From contig NC_091971.1 of NCBI RefSeq assembly GCF_036711975.1, positions 6,889,501 through 6,953,500 of the forward strand: a stretch of DNA of 64,000 nt. Direction: 5' to 3'. The translations under genes were made by a program, and so were the position numbers. Positions 22,397 through 33,905 of this stretch are shown here, one piece after another (position 1 is the first letter of the stretch; each line of letters starts with the position of its first letter). This stretch comes from Onthophagus taurus (taxonomy: Eukaryota > Arthropoda > Insecta > Coleoptera > Scarabaeidae). Below the pieces are notes generated by a model. It worked only from the letters and a program-made list of their open reading frames with translations. It made no database searches and had not been told where the DNA came from.

Positions 22397-23051
22397 TGCA
22401 ATATGCTGAAAACTACAAACTTACTGTTTCGATTTATGTATGAAATTTGTAAAACTGACAATAAAACAACGAATATCTTATCGAATATTTATATATTATG
22501 TGTATTGCTGTTATAAATAAAAGTGAAGTGGAGATTTAAATTGTTGAAATTTTTGGAACTATTAAAAATATTTCGATTAGATAGAATTTATTGTGTTTTT
22601 ATCCATTACATCAAGCGATTGAGGGAATCTCTCATTAACATCTCAGATTTTATGATTAAAGAATTCGTTTGGATCGAGATTTGATGTCGCGACATTGCAG
22701 GTATTTTTGAAAGAGTTCAAATGAAAGTATTGTTTTTATTGCCAAACAGTTTCATTTCCGAGTTCCACACAATTTTTGACTAAAAAAAAAGGTTTTCTGG
22801 TATCATTTGAGTTATTAATGCTTGTGCTATTGGTGTTATTATTATTTGTGGATAAAATGTAGAATAAATAAAGTATATACAAAAATGTGTTTTATTCAGC
22901 AATAAATAACAATTGAGTTAATCACCATAATTAAAAACAAATTGGAGAAAATCTTACTAATTAATAAAAAGTATACATTTATATATAATATTTATGTCTT
23001 TTCATCTTCTTTGAAGTATATAATAAAAATTTTAGCTAACTTTACTTGAAA

Positions 23052-24586
23052 TTAATAAGAAAATGGTAATGGAATATGCGATCTATATGAAGCTAATAAA
23101 AGATCGTTGTATTCTTGTTGTGATCTTCTTTCTAAAAAGGAAAAAGTTCCTCTTTATACATTTAATAAAGAGGTATAAATTTAGTTATTAATTTTCTTAC
23201 CAACTTCATCTTGCAAATTTTTAGCTAAACTCGTATATGTACTAGGAATCGGTTTTGTCTAAAATAACGTTTTAAATTGTACGCAATAAAATAATTGTTG
23301 GTCATATTTTTGTACCTGGTGGTTTCTGTCATCATCTACTTTAGAGTATTGCCTGATAAAATCGAAAATAAACTCTCTAGTTTCTTGGTCATTTAAGTGT
23401 TCTTCTGTTACACCAGCCTAAAATTAAAAAGTAGTTAAGACTAAATTAAAACAAAAATTTTTTATTTACCTTTTTAAAGAAATTTTGAAGTACAACGTCA
23501 TGTATCGGTTTTTCTTTATTATAACTTACATGAGCGTTATGTCTGAAATGTTGTGGATTCTCAATGTCTGTTTTTTTAAATTTACGCGGTGCTGGTATTG
23601 GTTTTTTAAGGTTTCTTAACGGCGGATTAACAGTTACATTTGATGGTTCATCATCCATTATATCTAATATAAAATTTTGTATTTCTTTATCTTTCCTGTC
23701 AATATTTTTTTGGCAAGATTTCTCGATGGCTTCTTCAATATTTAACGAACTATTCAAATCAACATGCGCGAGGTGTTGAAAATTTTCCGGAAGCCCAATA
23801 TCCTCCTTAGTTATCACCTTCTTTTGTGAATTTTCCACTTCATTTTCTTTATTTTTCATTTTAGTATTTTGTAAGATCTCGGCGAGGTTCCGCCTCGAAT
23901 CAATGTTTTGTTGTTTTTCGGACGTACCAGCTTTATCCAAGGCGATTCGCATCGTTTTGTCTTCAGTTTCCATTCTTAATTGATTATTTTCTAATCCGAT
24001 GTGGGCTAAATGTCTAAAGGCTGTTGGTTCTGAAATATCATCTCTACTTAAATTTTCTTTTGGGGCAAAATCAAATTCGGAATTTGACGAATTTCTTCCT
24101 GGAAAATCAGACATTTCTTCGAGTTGTCTGCTCACCTGGTGATAATCAACGTGGGCAATGTGAAGGAAATTTGCTGGGTAACTTATATCTTTTTTCGTTA
24201 ACGATCTTGTTATAGCTATTCTTGGTAATTTTAACGGCTTTAAATTGTTGGAATCGACCCCTGAGAAATAATGTTGGATGTTATCGATTATGTTTTGATC
24301 AACGTTTTGGATCGAAGAAAATTGTCGTTTTTCTTCTAATAAAAACTAAAATTTTATTTTTTATTTCTTATCGAAAGAAAATAAAATAAAAATTTACTTC
24401 TTTAGAATCCTGTCGTGGGATGTGTCGGAATTCTTTTGGTCCGTTATCGCTTAAATCTTTTCGTAACGTTTTTTGGCGTTTGGGTATTGCTGGAGGTTCT
24501 TCCAAAATTGGATATTCTACAAAGAAGTTAAAAAAAATTATGTATTAATACTTAATTGTAATGTTACCTGCTAATAGCTCGTCCAG
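23052..24586 (-). CDS. WASp-derived protein with five CRIB-like motifs in series; 5' end unresolved
   Basis: Exons 24398-24516, 23470-24345, 23316-23417, 23201-23258 and 23052-23131 join in phase. A 19-nt piece at 24568-24586 may precede them, but no in-frame start was found. Motifs in order: a degenerate LSDNGPKEFRHIPR (about 24420-24460), ISYPANFLHIAHVD (24148-24190), ISEPTAFRHLAHIG (23995-24040), IGLPENFQHLAHVD (23758-23803) and IENPQHFRHNAHVS (23529-23570). Four keep the core P-x-x-F-x-H-x-x-H. The last runs into FFKK, an exon border, and AGVTEEHLNDQETREF, exactly as in WASp. The protein ends RSHIPLPFSY with no proline run, WH2 or acidic tail, and no WH1 was found upstream. It looks like a multivalent Rho-GTPase binder; the role is inferred. 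Confidence 0.8.
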
Positions 24587-24659
24587 CTACTATTTTATAA
24601 TACTTAGATATGCTTAAAAATTTCAACATTTTTTTTTATAATTACTCATTAATTAACTA

Positions 24660-25110
24660 TAATTAATTTATTATCAAATCGAAAAGAATTTAATTGAAAT
24701 AATTTAAATATATTCAAATGTGACTAATTTATGTTTAATTATAATTACTATTAGTAACTCTCGGTCTCATTTCAACCAAATAAGTAAGGTTATGTACCTT
24801 CTAATTGAACTGTCAAAATAAAAGTCAAGCAGATCTAACCTCAACTCAATAATGTTTACGTTTTAATGGTATTAAAACTTATTAACAGTGTAATTAATTT
24901 ATTATCAAATCGAAAAGAATTTAATTTAAATAATTTAAAATATATTCAAATGTGAATTTATCTTTAATTAGTTATTCTCTGTGTCTTTCCACCAAATAAG
25001 TAAGGTTATGTATCTTCTAATTGAACTGTCAAAATAAAAGATAAGCAGATCTAACCTCAAACGAACAATTTTTACGTTTGTTAAACCTCATTAACAATGC
25101 AAGTAACATT
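24660..25110. repeat. Tandem duplication (~230 bp x 2) upstream of the five-CRIB gene
   Basis: 24660-24889 and 24890-25110 share TTATCAAATCGAAAAGAA, TAAGTAAGGTTATGT, TTCTAATTGAACTGTCAA and AAGCAGATCTAACCTCAA in the same order. Each copy contains an AACTGTCAAAAT word like those at other gene starts in the window. It probably includes the promoter of the five-CRIB gene, in two copies. Confidence 0.75.
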
Positions 25111-25290
25111 ACAATATAATTAGCAAAATAGAAAAACTGTGTCCAAATATACATGTAATAAACACAATCTTACTGAAAAAAATCTGAGTCTTAAATTATA
25201 ATCGGAGGTAAATCCGTGAGATTGTTATTATGTTCTCTAATCAACAACTGTTTTATCTTTCTTTTGTAGTGAAGAACCCCCTTTTTTATA

Positions 25291-25681
25291 CTCTGTTTTT
25301 AAACCAGTAGGAGTATTTTAAATTTGTCACCAGATTGACCTTGCATGTGATTGGTTGAATGCGAGGAAGGTTCACACACAGGCAATTTTGAATTTGAAGG
25401 TTAGGTAATTGATAATTCGACAGTTTCGTGTCATTATTGTATATTTTGTGTTCTTAAACCCTTTTTTATTATATTTTGAAATAAATACACTCATAACTTC
25501 AATGTTAATTTGTATGTATAGTGTTGACGATAACAAACGAAAATAAATACAATAATAAGTAAATAAATAAATAATAATTATTAATTTAAATTTACCGCCA
25601 AAATATCTAGTGATATTTTCTGGTGATTTTTCCAGTGTAAATCTGACTTTCGCGTTTACTCCTCCTGGTTTAAAAACAGAG
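25291..25681. mobile_element. MITE copy 1, TIR ~27 bp, TA target
   Basis: The left end CTCTGTTTTTAAACCAG is matched in reverse by CTGGTTTAAAAACAGAG at the right end. TA stands on both outer sides (TATA on the right). There is no coding capacity. The interior includes CCAGATTGACCTTGCATG and AGTGATATTTTCTGGTGA. A second copy is at 26338-26707. Confidence 0.85.
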
Positions 25682-25685
25682 TATA

Positions 25686-25780
25686 GTTCTAGTGCAAGTG
25701 TTAGTTCTAGTTTTAATTGTTATTCAGCGCTAAGTTGTATATTTTTAAGTTTCGGGTTTAGCCCTGTGTCTTCAGACGCT
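25686..25780. repeat. Single degraded hairpin-repeat unit
   Basis: Contains TAGTGCAAGTGTTAGTTC and TTTCGGGTTTAGCC, then the beginning of the returning arm. It is the same family as the array at 9480-10135 and sits directly between MITE copy 1 and the 122-bp array. Confidence 0.7.
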
Positions 25781-25782
25781 GA

Positions 25783-26337
25783 ATGTTAGGTAAGGTTAGT
25801 TTTGTTTACAAACATTAATTATACCATGAAGTATTCTTTGGCAATTAGTAATGGCAATTATAGCGTGAAGTTTTCTTTTGTAATGTCAATTATAGCGGGA
25901 AGGAATGTGAGGTAAGGTTAGTTTTGTTTACAAACATTAATTATACCATGAAGTATTCTTTGGCAATTAGTAATGGCAATTATAGCGTGAAGTTTTCTTT
26001 TGTAATGTCAATTATAGCGTAAAGGAATGTGAGGTAAGGTTAGTTTTGTTTACAAACATTAATTATACCATGAAGTTTTCTTTGGCAATTAGTAATGGCA
26101 ATTATAGCGTGAAGTTTTCTTTTATAATGTCAATTATAGCGTGAAGGAATGTGAGGTAAGGTTAGTTTTGTTTACAAACATTAATTATACCATGAAGTTT
26201 TCTTTGGCAATTAGTAATGGCAATTATAGCGTGAAGTTTTCTTTTGTAATGTCAATTATAGCGTGAAGGAATGTTAGGTAAGGTTAGTTTTGTTTACAAA
26301 CATTAATTATACCTTGAAGTTTTCTTTGGCAATTATA
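25783..26337. repeat. Tandem array, 122-bp unit, ~4.5 copies
   Basis: Unit starts recur at 25791, 25913, 26035, 26157 and 26279, always GGTAAGGTTAGTTTTG followed by TTTACAAACATTAATT. Units differ at only a few bases. Each unit also has an internal half-repeat (GGCAATTATAGCGTGAAG and GTCAATTATAGCGTGAAG). The array stops exactly where MITE copy 2 begins. Confidence 0.95.
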
Positions 26338-26707
26338 CTTGTTTTTAAACCAGGAGGAGTATTTTAAATTTGTCACCAGATTGACCTTGCACGTGATTGG
26401 TTGAATGCGAGGAAGGTTCACACACAGGCAATTTTGAATTTGAAGGTTAGGTTATTGACAATTCAACAGTTTCGTGTCATTATTGTAAATTTTTTTTATT
26501 ATATTTTGAAATAAATACACTCATGACTTCAATGTTAACTTGTATGTTTAGTGTTGACGATAACAAACGAAAATAAATACAATAATAAGTAAATAATAAT
26601 AATTATTAATTTAAATTTACCGCCAAAATATCTAGTGATATTTTCTGGTGATTTTTCCTAGTGTAAATCTGACTTTCGCGTTTACTCCTCCGGGTTTAAA
26701 AACAGAG
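26338..26707. mobile_element. MITE copy 2
   Basis: Same element and orientation as 25291-25681, about 20 bp shorter because of a small internal loss. The ends are CTTGTTTTTAAACCAGG and GGGTTTAAAAACAGAG, flanked by TATA on both sides. It lies in the end of the 122-bp array, so it probably inserted into an array unit. Confidence 0.85.
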
Positions 26708-28129
26708 TATAGTAGTATATACATGCTTGAATTTTAGCGTTTTGAAAGGAAAAAAATGTACAATGAGTATTTTTATTCATAATGAATACATTTTAATCAA
26801 TGACCCTTAATTTTTAATTGTATTCTATTTTTATGCATGACAACTATGCTCTCCATCTGATAAGATAATCTTTTTGAATATTGTTAATAAGATAAAACGT
26901 GGGGTCGGTGTAGATCAAATGAGATTACTTCTTTTAAGGAAATAGATATGTTTTGAAAATGTCAGTGCAAAAACGTTTGTAAAAATTAATTTTGATTGAT
27001 TACGAATTTAACATATAGTAGCCCTTTATTCGAATCAATTTTATTTTATTATTAACTATTATTACTGATAAAGCTATAATAAGTCAATTTAAATCGTAAT
27101 TATAAGATTTAGATTGATTTAAGAATTAGATTTAATATCTTACCGTTGCTGTTTGGTATTTCCCTCATTTAGTAATTAAAACTGTTTGATTTTTCAAAGC
27201 ACAAGAATTAAGAATGTACTCGTAGTTGAAATAATTATATATAAATCTTGTTGAAATCGCTTGGAACAATGTCGACTGTCTACTGATTAAAAATGTACAA
27301 TAAATTTGTAATTATTCGTTATCTAATCAGGTGAATCACATTATTTTAAGTATAACGTCAATTTAACGTTAATTTATTGGCAAATTTCCAAAAAATTCTT
27401 TTATTTAATTTAATTAGGTTCTATTCAAGTTGATTTATTTAAATTAATGATTTGTTTCAAAATAATGAAAATAGGTAAATGTTGCCCTGGATTTAGAAAT
27501 AATTATCTTATCAGATCTAGTGAAAGATTTAATGCTTTAGCGTAAATTCCAGAAAAAATATGTACATTTGAGTTGTATTAAAGAATTTATTTACACAAAA
27601 ATAAATCGATCGGTCCTCGAACTAGAGTTTATAACAAAAATAATAAGAACACATCATTTCACCTATTAATACTTATAAATAAGGAATATATTTTATAAAC
27701 AATAATTCTGGGGACCAAAAGAATAAACCAAAAGATTGCATCTTTTCTATAGATAAGGAGAAAAAAGGGCGCTTGCGGCTGAACCGTTGCATGATTAATA
27801 GATAATCGGCTGCAAGCGAACCCTAAATGATTAACAAATAATACAGCGCATTTGCTAAAATGTATAAAGGTGAATGTATGACTGCGCTTAAAAGAATCAA
27901 CCAAAAGATGCAAGAACACAGTTTGATAATAAAGTAAATGGCACCGTTTGTATAATAAAGTTCCCCATAACTTTTGTAAATAATCTTCGTGACTTAACAT
28001 CTATTTTAATGGTATATGGATCGGCAAGACGTTAATAAATTAAAAAAAAAAACTAATCACAATCGAGTTAAATTAAATTAATTTATAAATTAAACGATTT
28101 TCTCTTCATTTTTCGTTTCGTTGTGAATT
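26708..28129. other. Intergenic, nothing recognised
   Basis: AT-rich DNA between the MITE and the cuticular gene. No ORF with domain content, no RNA gene and no clear repeat was seen. GCGCTTGCGGCTGAAC and CGGCTGCAAGCGAACC at about 27770-27825 form a weak imperfect palindrome. Confidence 0.5.
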
Positions 28130-29530
28130 CTAATAAGGTCTCGGATCGTAAGGTGTCGCATGTAATCCCACGTATCTGTTGTTCTTTCGATGTTGAAAAC
28201 CGCCTTCGGGCGAAGCGTTGTAATAAATTACCCTTCGAATACCAAACGGATCGACGTAACCGAAACTTCCACTTTTTTGATTTCCCGGTAACTGTTGTTC
28301 TTCGTGATAAGCCCTCGGTATGTAATATCTATAAATAAAAGTATTAATAAGGAAACATTTTTAATGTGATTGTTATTTTTGTCCGAATTAATTAACGTCT
28401 TAATTGCTGTCGTTTATGTTGCCATAAACGGACTCAAAATTGCTTTTTTATTGTATTTATAACCGACGGCAAATCCTAGACGAAAAATATAATCTTCTAA
28501 TTAAATAAATATTTTTTTTTACCTGAATCCATCGTTAGTGACAGAAACCCCATCGTATTCAGGATATTGCGGATCATAACCATTTCCTATTTTATTATTT
28601 TGACCGTTAAATGTGTGTCCGTGTGTATCAATCGGATAAGTTGGTCCATTATGATTAATATAGGGATTTGAATAATGTTCGTATTGTGGATTAGAACTAT
28701 ATACAATGTTTGGTGCTGGGGTTGTTGAAACTTCTTGATTTAAAGAAGGGGTTGAGCTTAAAATTGGGATTGGAGTTGATGTGTAATGAATGGAATTTTG
28801 ATCGTTATAAATATCGTTTGAAGTAATCGGTGGTGAAATCGTCGTTGAAACTCCAGCCGGAAGTTCGTAAGGATAAGAATTCGGGCGAATATCAACGTTA
28901 GATACGCTATTTGGATAACTTGGAATATAAGAATTTGACGGTCTTTGTGTTGTGCTTGAAGGTGCATTTGAAGTACTTGAATATCCTAATTTGCTTGTTT
29001 CCACCAAAACTCCATTTTCCGCGGGAGCTTTTTTAGCTGCTTTTATAGCTTGTTCAATCGGCGTGTGGAAACCAACTTGAACGTTTTTAGTTCTTAATAT
29101 TCTGTATCCTTCATTATCCGCGATGTAATCTCTTTGTCTTAAAAATCCGTCAGCATCTATCCAAGCGTATGTACCTATAACGGTTCCATCCTCCAATCTC
29201 TTTTCTTTTCTATATTGGCCACTTTGTGTTTGATATCGAAAGTATCTCTCGGGACCTTCATCAGTTTGTATGTGGTATTGCCCTAATGGATCTGTCCATT
29301 CTGCTTTGATACATTCTAAAAGAATCGTCTGCAAAAAAAATTAATAGTATCAATATATTTAATCTTAATTTTGTAGAAGAAAGTTAGTATAATTAGTAAA
29401 AGTTTTTTAAGTCATAAAGAAAAAGAGAGTTTTCTCATTCATATTTAATGAAATAAGTTATATAATGATAGAAAGTGACGAAAAAATCGATTTTTGATTT
29501 CTAATAAGTCTTTTATACCTGACTCAACAT
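28130..29530 (-). CDS. RR-type cuticular protein, 338 residues
   Basis: Three exons (29519-29530, 28523-29328, 28130-28328) make 338 codons plus stop. The first coding exon has only four codons (MLSQ), a layout usual for insect cuticular genes. The signal peptide continues as TILLECIKA, which is a weak one. The chitin-binding RR-like domain is near the N-terminus: YFRYQTQSGQYRKEK, GTVIGTYAWIDADGF, DYIADNEGYRI. A Ser/Thr/Pro/Asn/Tyr-rich middle follows. A second, shorter RR-like half is at the end (GSFGYVDPFGIRRVIYY) with a closing GLHATPYDPRPY. It is likely secreted into the cuticle. It shares the early-RR plus late-RR plan with the gene at 37440-39897. Confidence 0.85.
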
Positions 29531-32500
29531 TGCTAAAAAGATGATTCACATCTTAACAATCTTGTACACAAAACGATATTCGATGTCATACTTGTAAACA
29601 AACTACATAATATATTCTAACATGTTAAACATGACGTAATCGTTTCATTTATTAACGATTTTAATCAAACTTAATTTGTTGATTACATGCCATGATAAGC
29701 TTTTTCTTATAGTATAACCATAATTAATACCTTTGCATTGTTACGACGTTAAATTACCGATTCCACACGGACAATATTGAATGAAATGGCCTTAAACGCT
29801 TATAAATACACACGACAAGCATAGAATTAGTTCAATGTCAAGTGGTGTATATCTGGAATTAATTAACTAGGTAAATGATGCAACAAAATGCATCTTGTAT
29901 TATTTCGACTTAAGTGCAATAGGACAAAATAGATGTTGAAACAAACAATGGATCGTTTCCGGACGGAGAAAGCACCGAGATTCCTAGAACTTTGAAAACA
30001 CGTACAACAATAATAATTGCTCTTTTTCCCCTGAAGTTGTATTTTAAGCTCGCACGCCATTTGGCGATTAAAAATTCTACGCGCGATTAAAACCGTCTAT
30101 GATGTGCTGTCGTCGTCGTCGCATATCATAGCATCATCCTGTTTTAACCTTTCACTTTAAATATGCGCACCTGATGAGAACCGTACCTAGTTTCGGTGAC
30201 CAGCATAAATACCGATTCTGAAGATTCACGTTTAATTGATATTCATTTGGTGTTTTAACACGGTTTCGTTTTGCAAATGTTTTTTTTTAACGTAAACGAG
30301 ATTGAGTGATGACTCACAAATAAGAGTTTTTTACACAGATTATTAATAACACGTGGAAAAGGAACTGAGTTGGTTGGTATAAGTTATTATGTAATCGGTA
30401 ATTGTAGATTTATGATTACAGTCGATCCTGTAACATACTTAGACAACGATAAATGTTATTAAAAGATTTGAAGCTTAATCGTTATAAAAAATGAGAATAC
30501 GTAAAGGTTTAATCTTAATTTATAACAGATGGAACGATTGTCGAGATGGAGAGAGCTTTTTCATTCTTCTGGAGAATCTCTTATGATATGAAATAATAAA
30601 TTCAAAACACACACATACACCGGATGAAGGATACAGGAAAAATGAGATATGTAAGAAACGATTTCGTCTCAAATCTCACCTAGAGGTGCTAGAATTCTAA
30701 AACTGATGATTTTGTGTTGATGTACCAAATTTAGCGCCTCGCCCGTAAGCGACCTCGGCGGATTGAGATTAAATGTTTTCGTATGAGAATATTCTAAGAC
30801 CAAGTATTGAACACCTTGTATCTTAATCATGATATACAAGGAACCAATTACTGATTACCAGTCTCTTAGGTTCGCTTCGTCCTTTTATACTAGGGCGTCG
30901 TGATTTATGACAAATTTGTAATAAATTTTTGGTATTATTGGTTTATTTACAATTTATTTCACTATATTTTTTGATGTGTACTTTTATTAAAAGTAAATAA
31001 AGAATGAATAGTGGATGAGATGAATGGTGATAAGAATTTAGTATTTATTGCGACAACTAGTATCTTAATGAAGTATTGCGATATTTACGAACGGTAACCA
31101 GTATCCGTTGGCCTCAAGTAATCCGCGCAAGAAGTGTGTAGGATGGTAAAAGTGTACTGTAACCAAATAAGGTTACGAACACGCTATAAAATATACACAC
31201 GGATTTAGAGCGAACCCCTTTTATTTAACTTTTGTAAATGTATCTTAAAAAAACATTTATTTTTTATTTCGATTTAATTCACATTATGGTCTAAAAAAAG
31301 AAATTATTGACGTCAATAAAGGTTTGTTATTACACAATTGTTCATTGAAACAATCAAATTCGACAATTAGAGATTTCACAACGTTCTTCGTTATGGTGGT
31401 TATTTGAACAATTTGATTTTGGTACGTGCGACCTCGTCAATTGTTAAACTGTCTTGCCGCGCATCCTAATGCGAATTTTGAACACAAACGTTCCGTTGTA
31501 AATTCGACCGAACAAACAAGAAGCGTTGATGGTGACTGTTGACATTGTTTGTAAATTTCTCTGAACTACTTTTCTAACAAATTCGGCTATTTCAAGACAT
31601 CTTCTTCGACCAATTTATTCCTTAGCATTTAATTGACACAGTTTTCTCGATCATGTGAACTTACAAAAGTGCATTTAACGGAACAATGATGTCCACCTGA
31701 TTCGAATACGTAATAGAAGGCCCCATCATCTCGTCGAAAGACAATAGAGTTCCATTTACCTATTGGAATTGTCGCGTTATATAACATCTTCATTGTTGCT
31801 GAAACCTTAACAACAACTTGGAATTTACGTCGTGTATAAAAAACGATTTTAACTCATTCGTAATTGGATCATTACTTAGAACGCGTGTTTTGAACCGACA
31901 AATCTGACCATTTAACACGGTTAAGAAGACCGTAACGAAGGCGTCTTTACGCCTGATTACCTGTCAAGGAACGTAGATTACGGTATTGTATGGTCAAGTA
32001 CGCGGAATTGGTCTATAATTTAAAATACGATAATTTGTTTGAAGGTTTTGTGTAATAAGATGATTCATTATTTTTTTTTATAAAACAACTTTAATTTTTA
32101 TAGGATTTTTTTTCTTTTAGATTTCACTTTCGTTTTTTTTATAAAAAGAATTCTCTAGAGGCTTTGTTACGGAGACCTGACTCAATACGACATTCTTCAA
32201 TTCGGTTTCTGTAGGTCTTTTAAGGTAGTGTTGTTCCAGATTCGAAACGTTGTAACCGGATTAGTGAAAGTTGCCTACTGTTTGAAATGTTTCTTCCTGC
32301 GGGCTTGGTTTAATTTACAATGCACTAAAAGTTTCTTTCTTTAATGACTAATAAGGTGATAAGTCGATGTAATTATTTTGTTTATGTGGTCAGCTATAAA
32401 AGAAGTGGTGATGATGTGTTAATAAGAATAAATAAATCCTAATTTGCTGCAAAATAGATATTTTCTTTTAATAAACAAAAAGATTTTTTCGTTTTTACTC

Positions 32501-33489
32501 ATAAACGCACTCTTTATGTACCTTGAGAACAATCATCTTTCACAATCTTCTCAAACAATGGTTTTAGTTGTACATACAACAAACAAAACATAAGTTATGG
32601 TAATTTTCTTCGTTATTCTAGTTCATAAGATTTCAACTTTCCCAATCACTACTAAAAGATTTGTTGATTTGGCAATGAACCAATTTCGAAAGAGGTTACT
32701 TAAACCACTTTACTTCACTTCGAATCTCATTAATTTCAAAGAATTATTGGATCATTTTAAAATTAATAAATCACGCGTTAATTGCTGATCGAATTGTGAA
32801 ACAATTCTTCAGGAGTGGTTCTTATTACATCTTAATTACATCCGTATTCAACTTTTACTCTTTACTTTTTGCATTTTTCTTTATCAAACACCATGAGTTA
32901 ATATCTATTTTTGCGACGCAACCTTTACTTTTACTACTTATTATTTATTGTACCAACACATTTCGTTTCATAACAAACCGAATTGTGCATCATTCTTAAA
33001 ATTCTCGTCAAGCTTTTTTCATTTAATCATAGTGTCAAGGTGATTGCAACAATTAAATCGTAGTTAATAAAGAGTTACGGACAAGATTGATTATGTTTAA
33101 GGAAAAAAGAATAAAAATCAAGAAGTAATAAGCTTTCAATTAGAAACTATTTCATTATTATCTATTAAATCGCGTGCTGGCATCTAAATGAGATTGCGGT
33201 GAATGTCTAAACTTCCGTGATTACTGTGTAAATACTGAGTGTTTAAAAGTAAATAAAAAGTGTTGAAGAAATAAGAGAAAATATTAGGCTTCCGCAAAGT
33301 GTACATTTAATAGCCCATATTCTTATAATATATCTGAGCAGGGACTGTAGACACTATAAATATAAAAAAGGATGCTGAACAGAGTAACGGTTGACTAGAA
33401 AAAGACCAGTAATAGAAGGAAAGACTGATTGAGACTGGAACGATAAGGAGTAAAGTAGTAATATCAAAAAGATACTTAACAGTTATAGT
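29531..33489. other. Long intergenic region, nothing coding recognised
   Basis: No ORF with recognisable content. GCTTATAAATACACAC at about 29800 looks like a TATA box on the plus strand, with no gene found to use it. GTCGTCGTCGTCG stands at about 30107. Blocks with a more mixed base composition (30.1, 30.7, 31.1-32.0 and 32.2 kb) could be regulatory DNA for the cuticular genes, which is inference. Confidence 0.4.
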
Positions 33490-33905
33490 ATTAATTTTAG
33501 CGAAAAATGTTTCAAATAATAATTGATAAGAATCAAAAAAGGAACAATTTTGCTTAATAAATTTTTTTTATATCTTGGATAGGTTGCGCTGTGTGCTCTT
33601 ATAAAAAACCTGTTTTTCGTTAATAATTAAACTGTGCACAATTAATAATTAATTTTAACGCAAAATGTTTCAAATAATAATTGATTAGAATCAAAAAAAC
33701 AACAATTTTTCTTAATAAATTTTTTTTATATCTCTGCTAGGTTGCGCTGTGTACTACTATGAAAAACCAGTTTTTCATTAATAATTAAACTGTGCACAAT
33801 TAATTATACATTTTAACGAAAAATGTTTCAAATAATAATTGATTAGAATCAAAAAAGGAACAATTTTTCTTAATAAAATTTTTTAATATCTCGGCTAGGT
33901 GACGG
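33490..33905. repeat. Tandem repeat, ~158-bp unit, ~2.6 copies
   Basis: AAAATGTTTCAAATAATAAT recurs near 33504, 33662 and 33821. Each copy is followed by TTAGAATCAAAAAA (one has TAAGAATC), a TTCTTAATAAATTTTT run and, in the first two, AGGTTGCGCTGTGT and AAACTGTGCACAATTAAT. Copies differ by scattered changes. Confidence 0.85.

Noticed and set aside
24568-24640. MLKFLSISKYYKIV as the start of the five-CRIB protein
   Set aside because: The ATG frame ends in the wrong phase at the donor and meets a stop in the next exon. The frame that does join is LDELLA, which has no ATG.
30720-30760. GCGCCTCGCCCGTAAGCG as a possible tRNA or structured RNA
   Set aside because: No cloverleaf, no A/B box pair and no CCA-side stem could be drawn.
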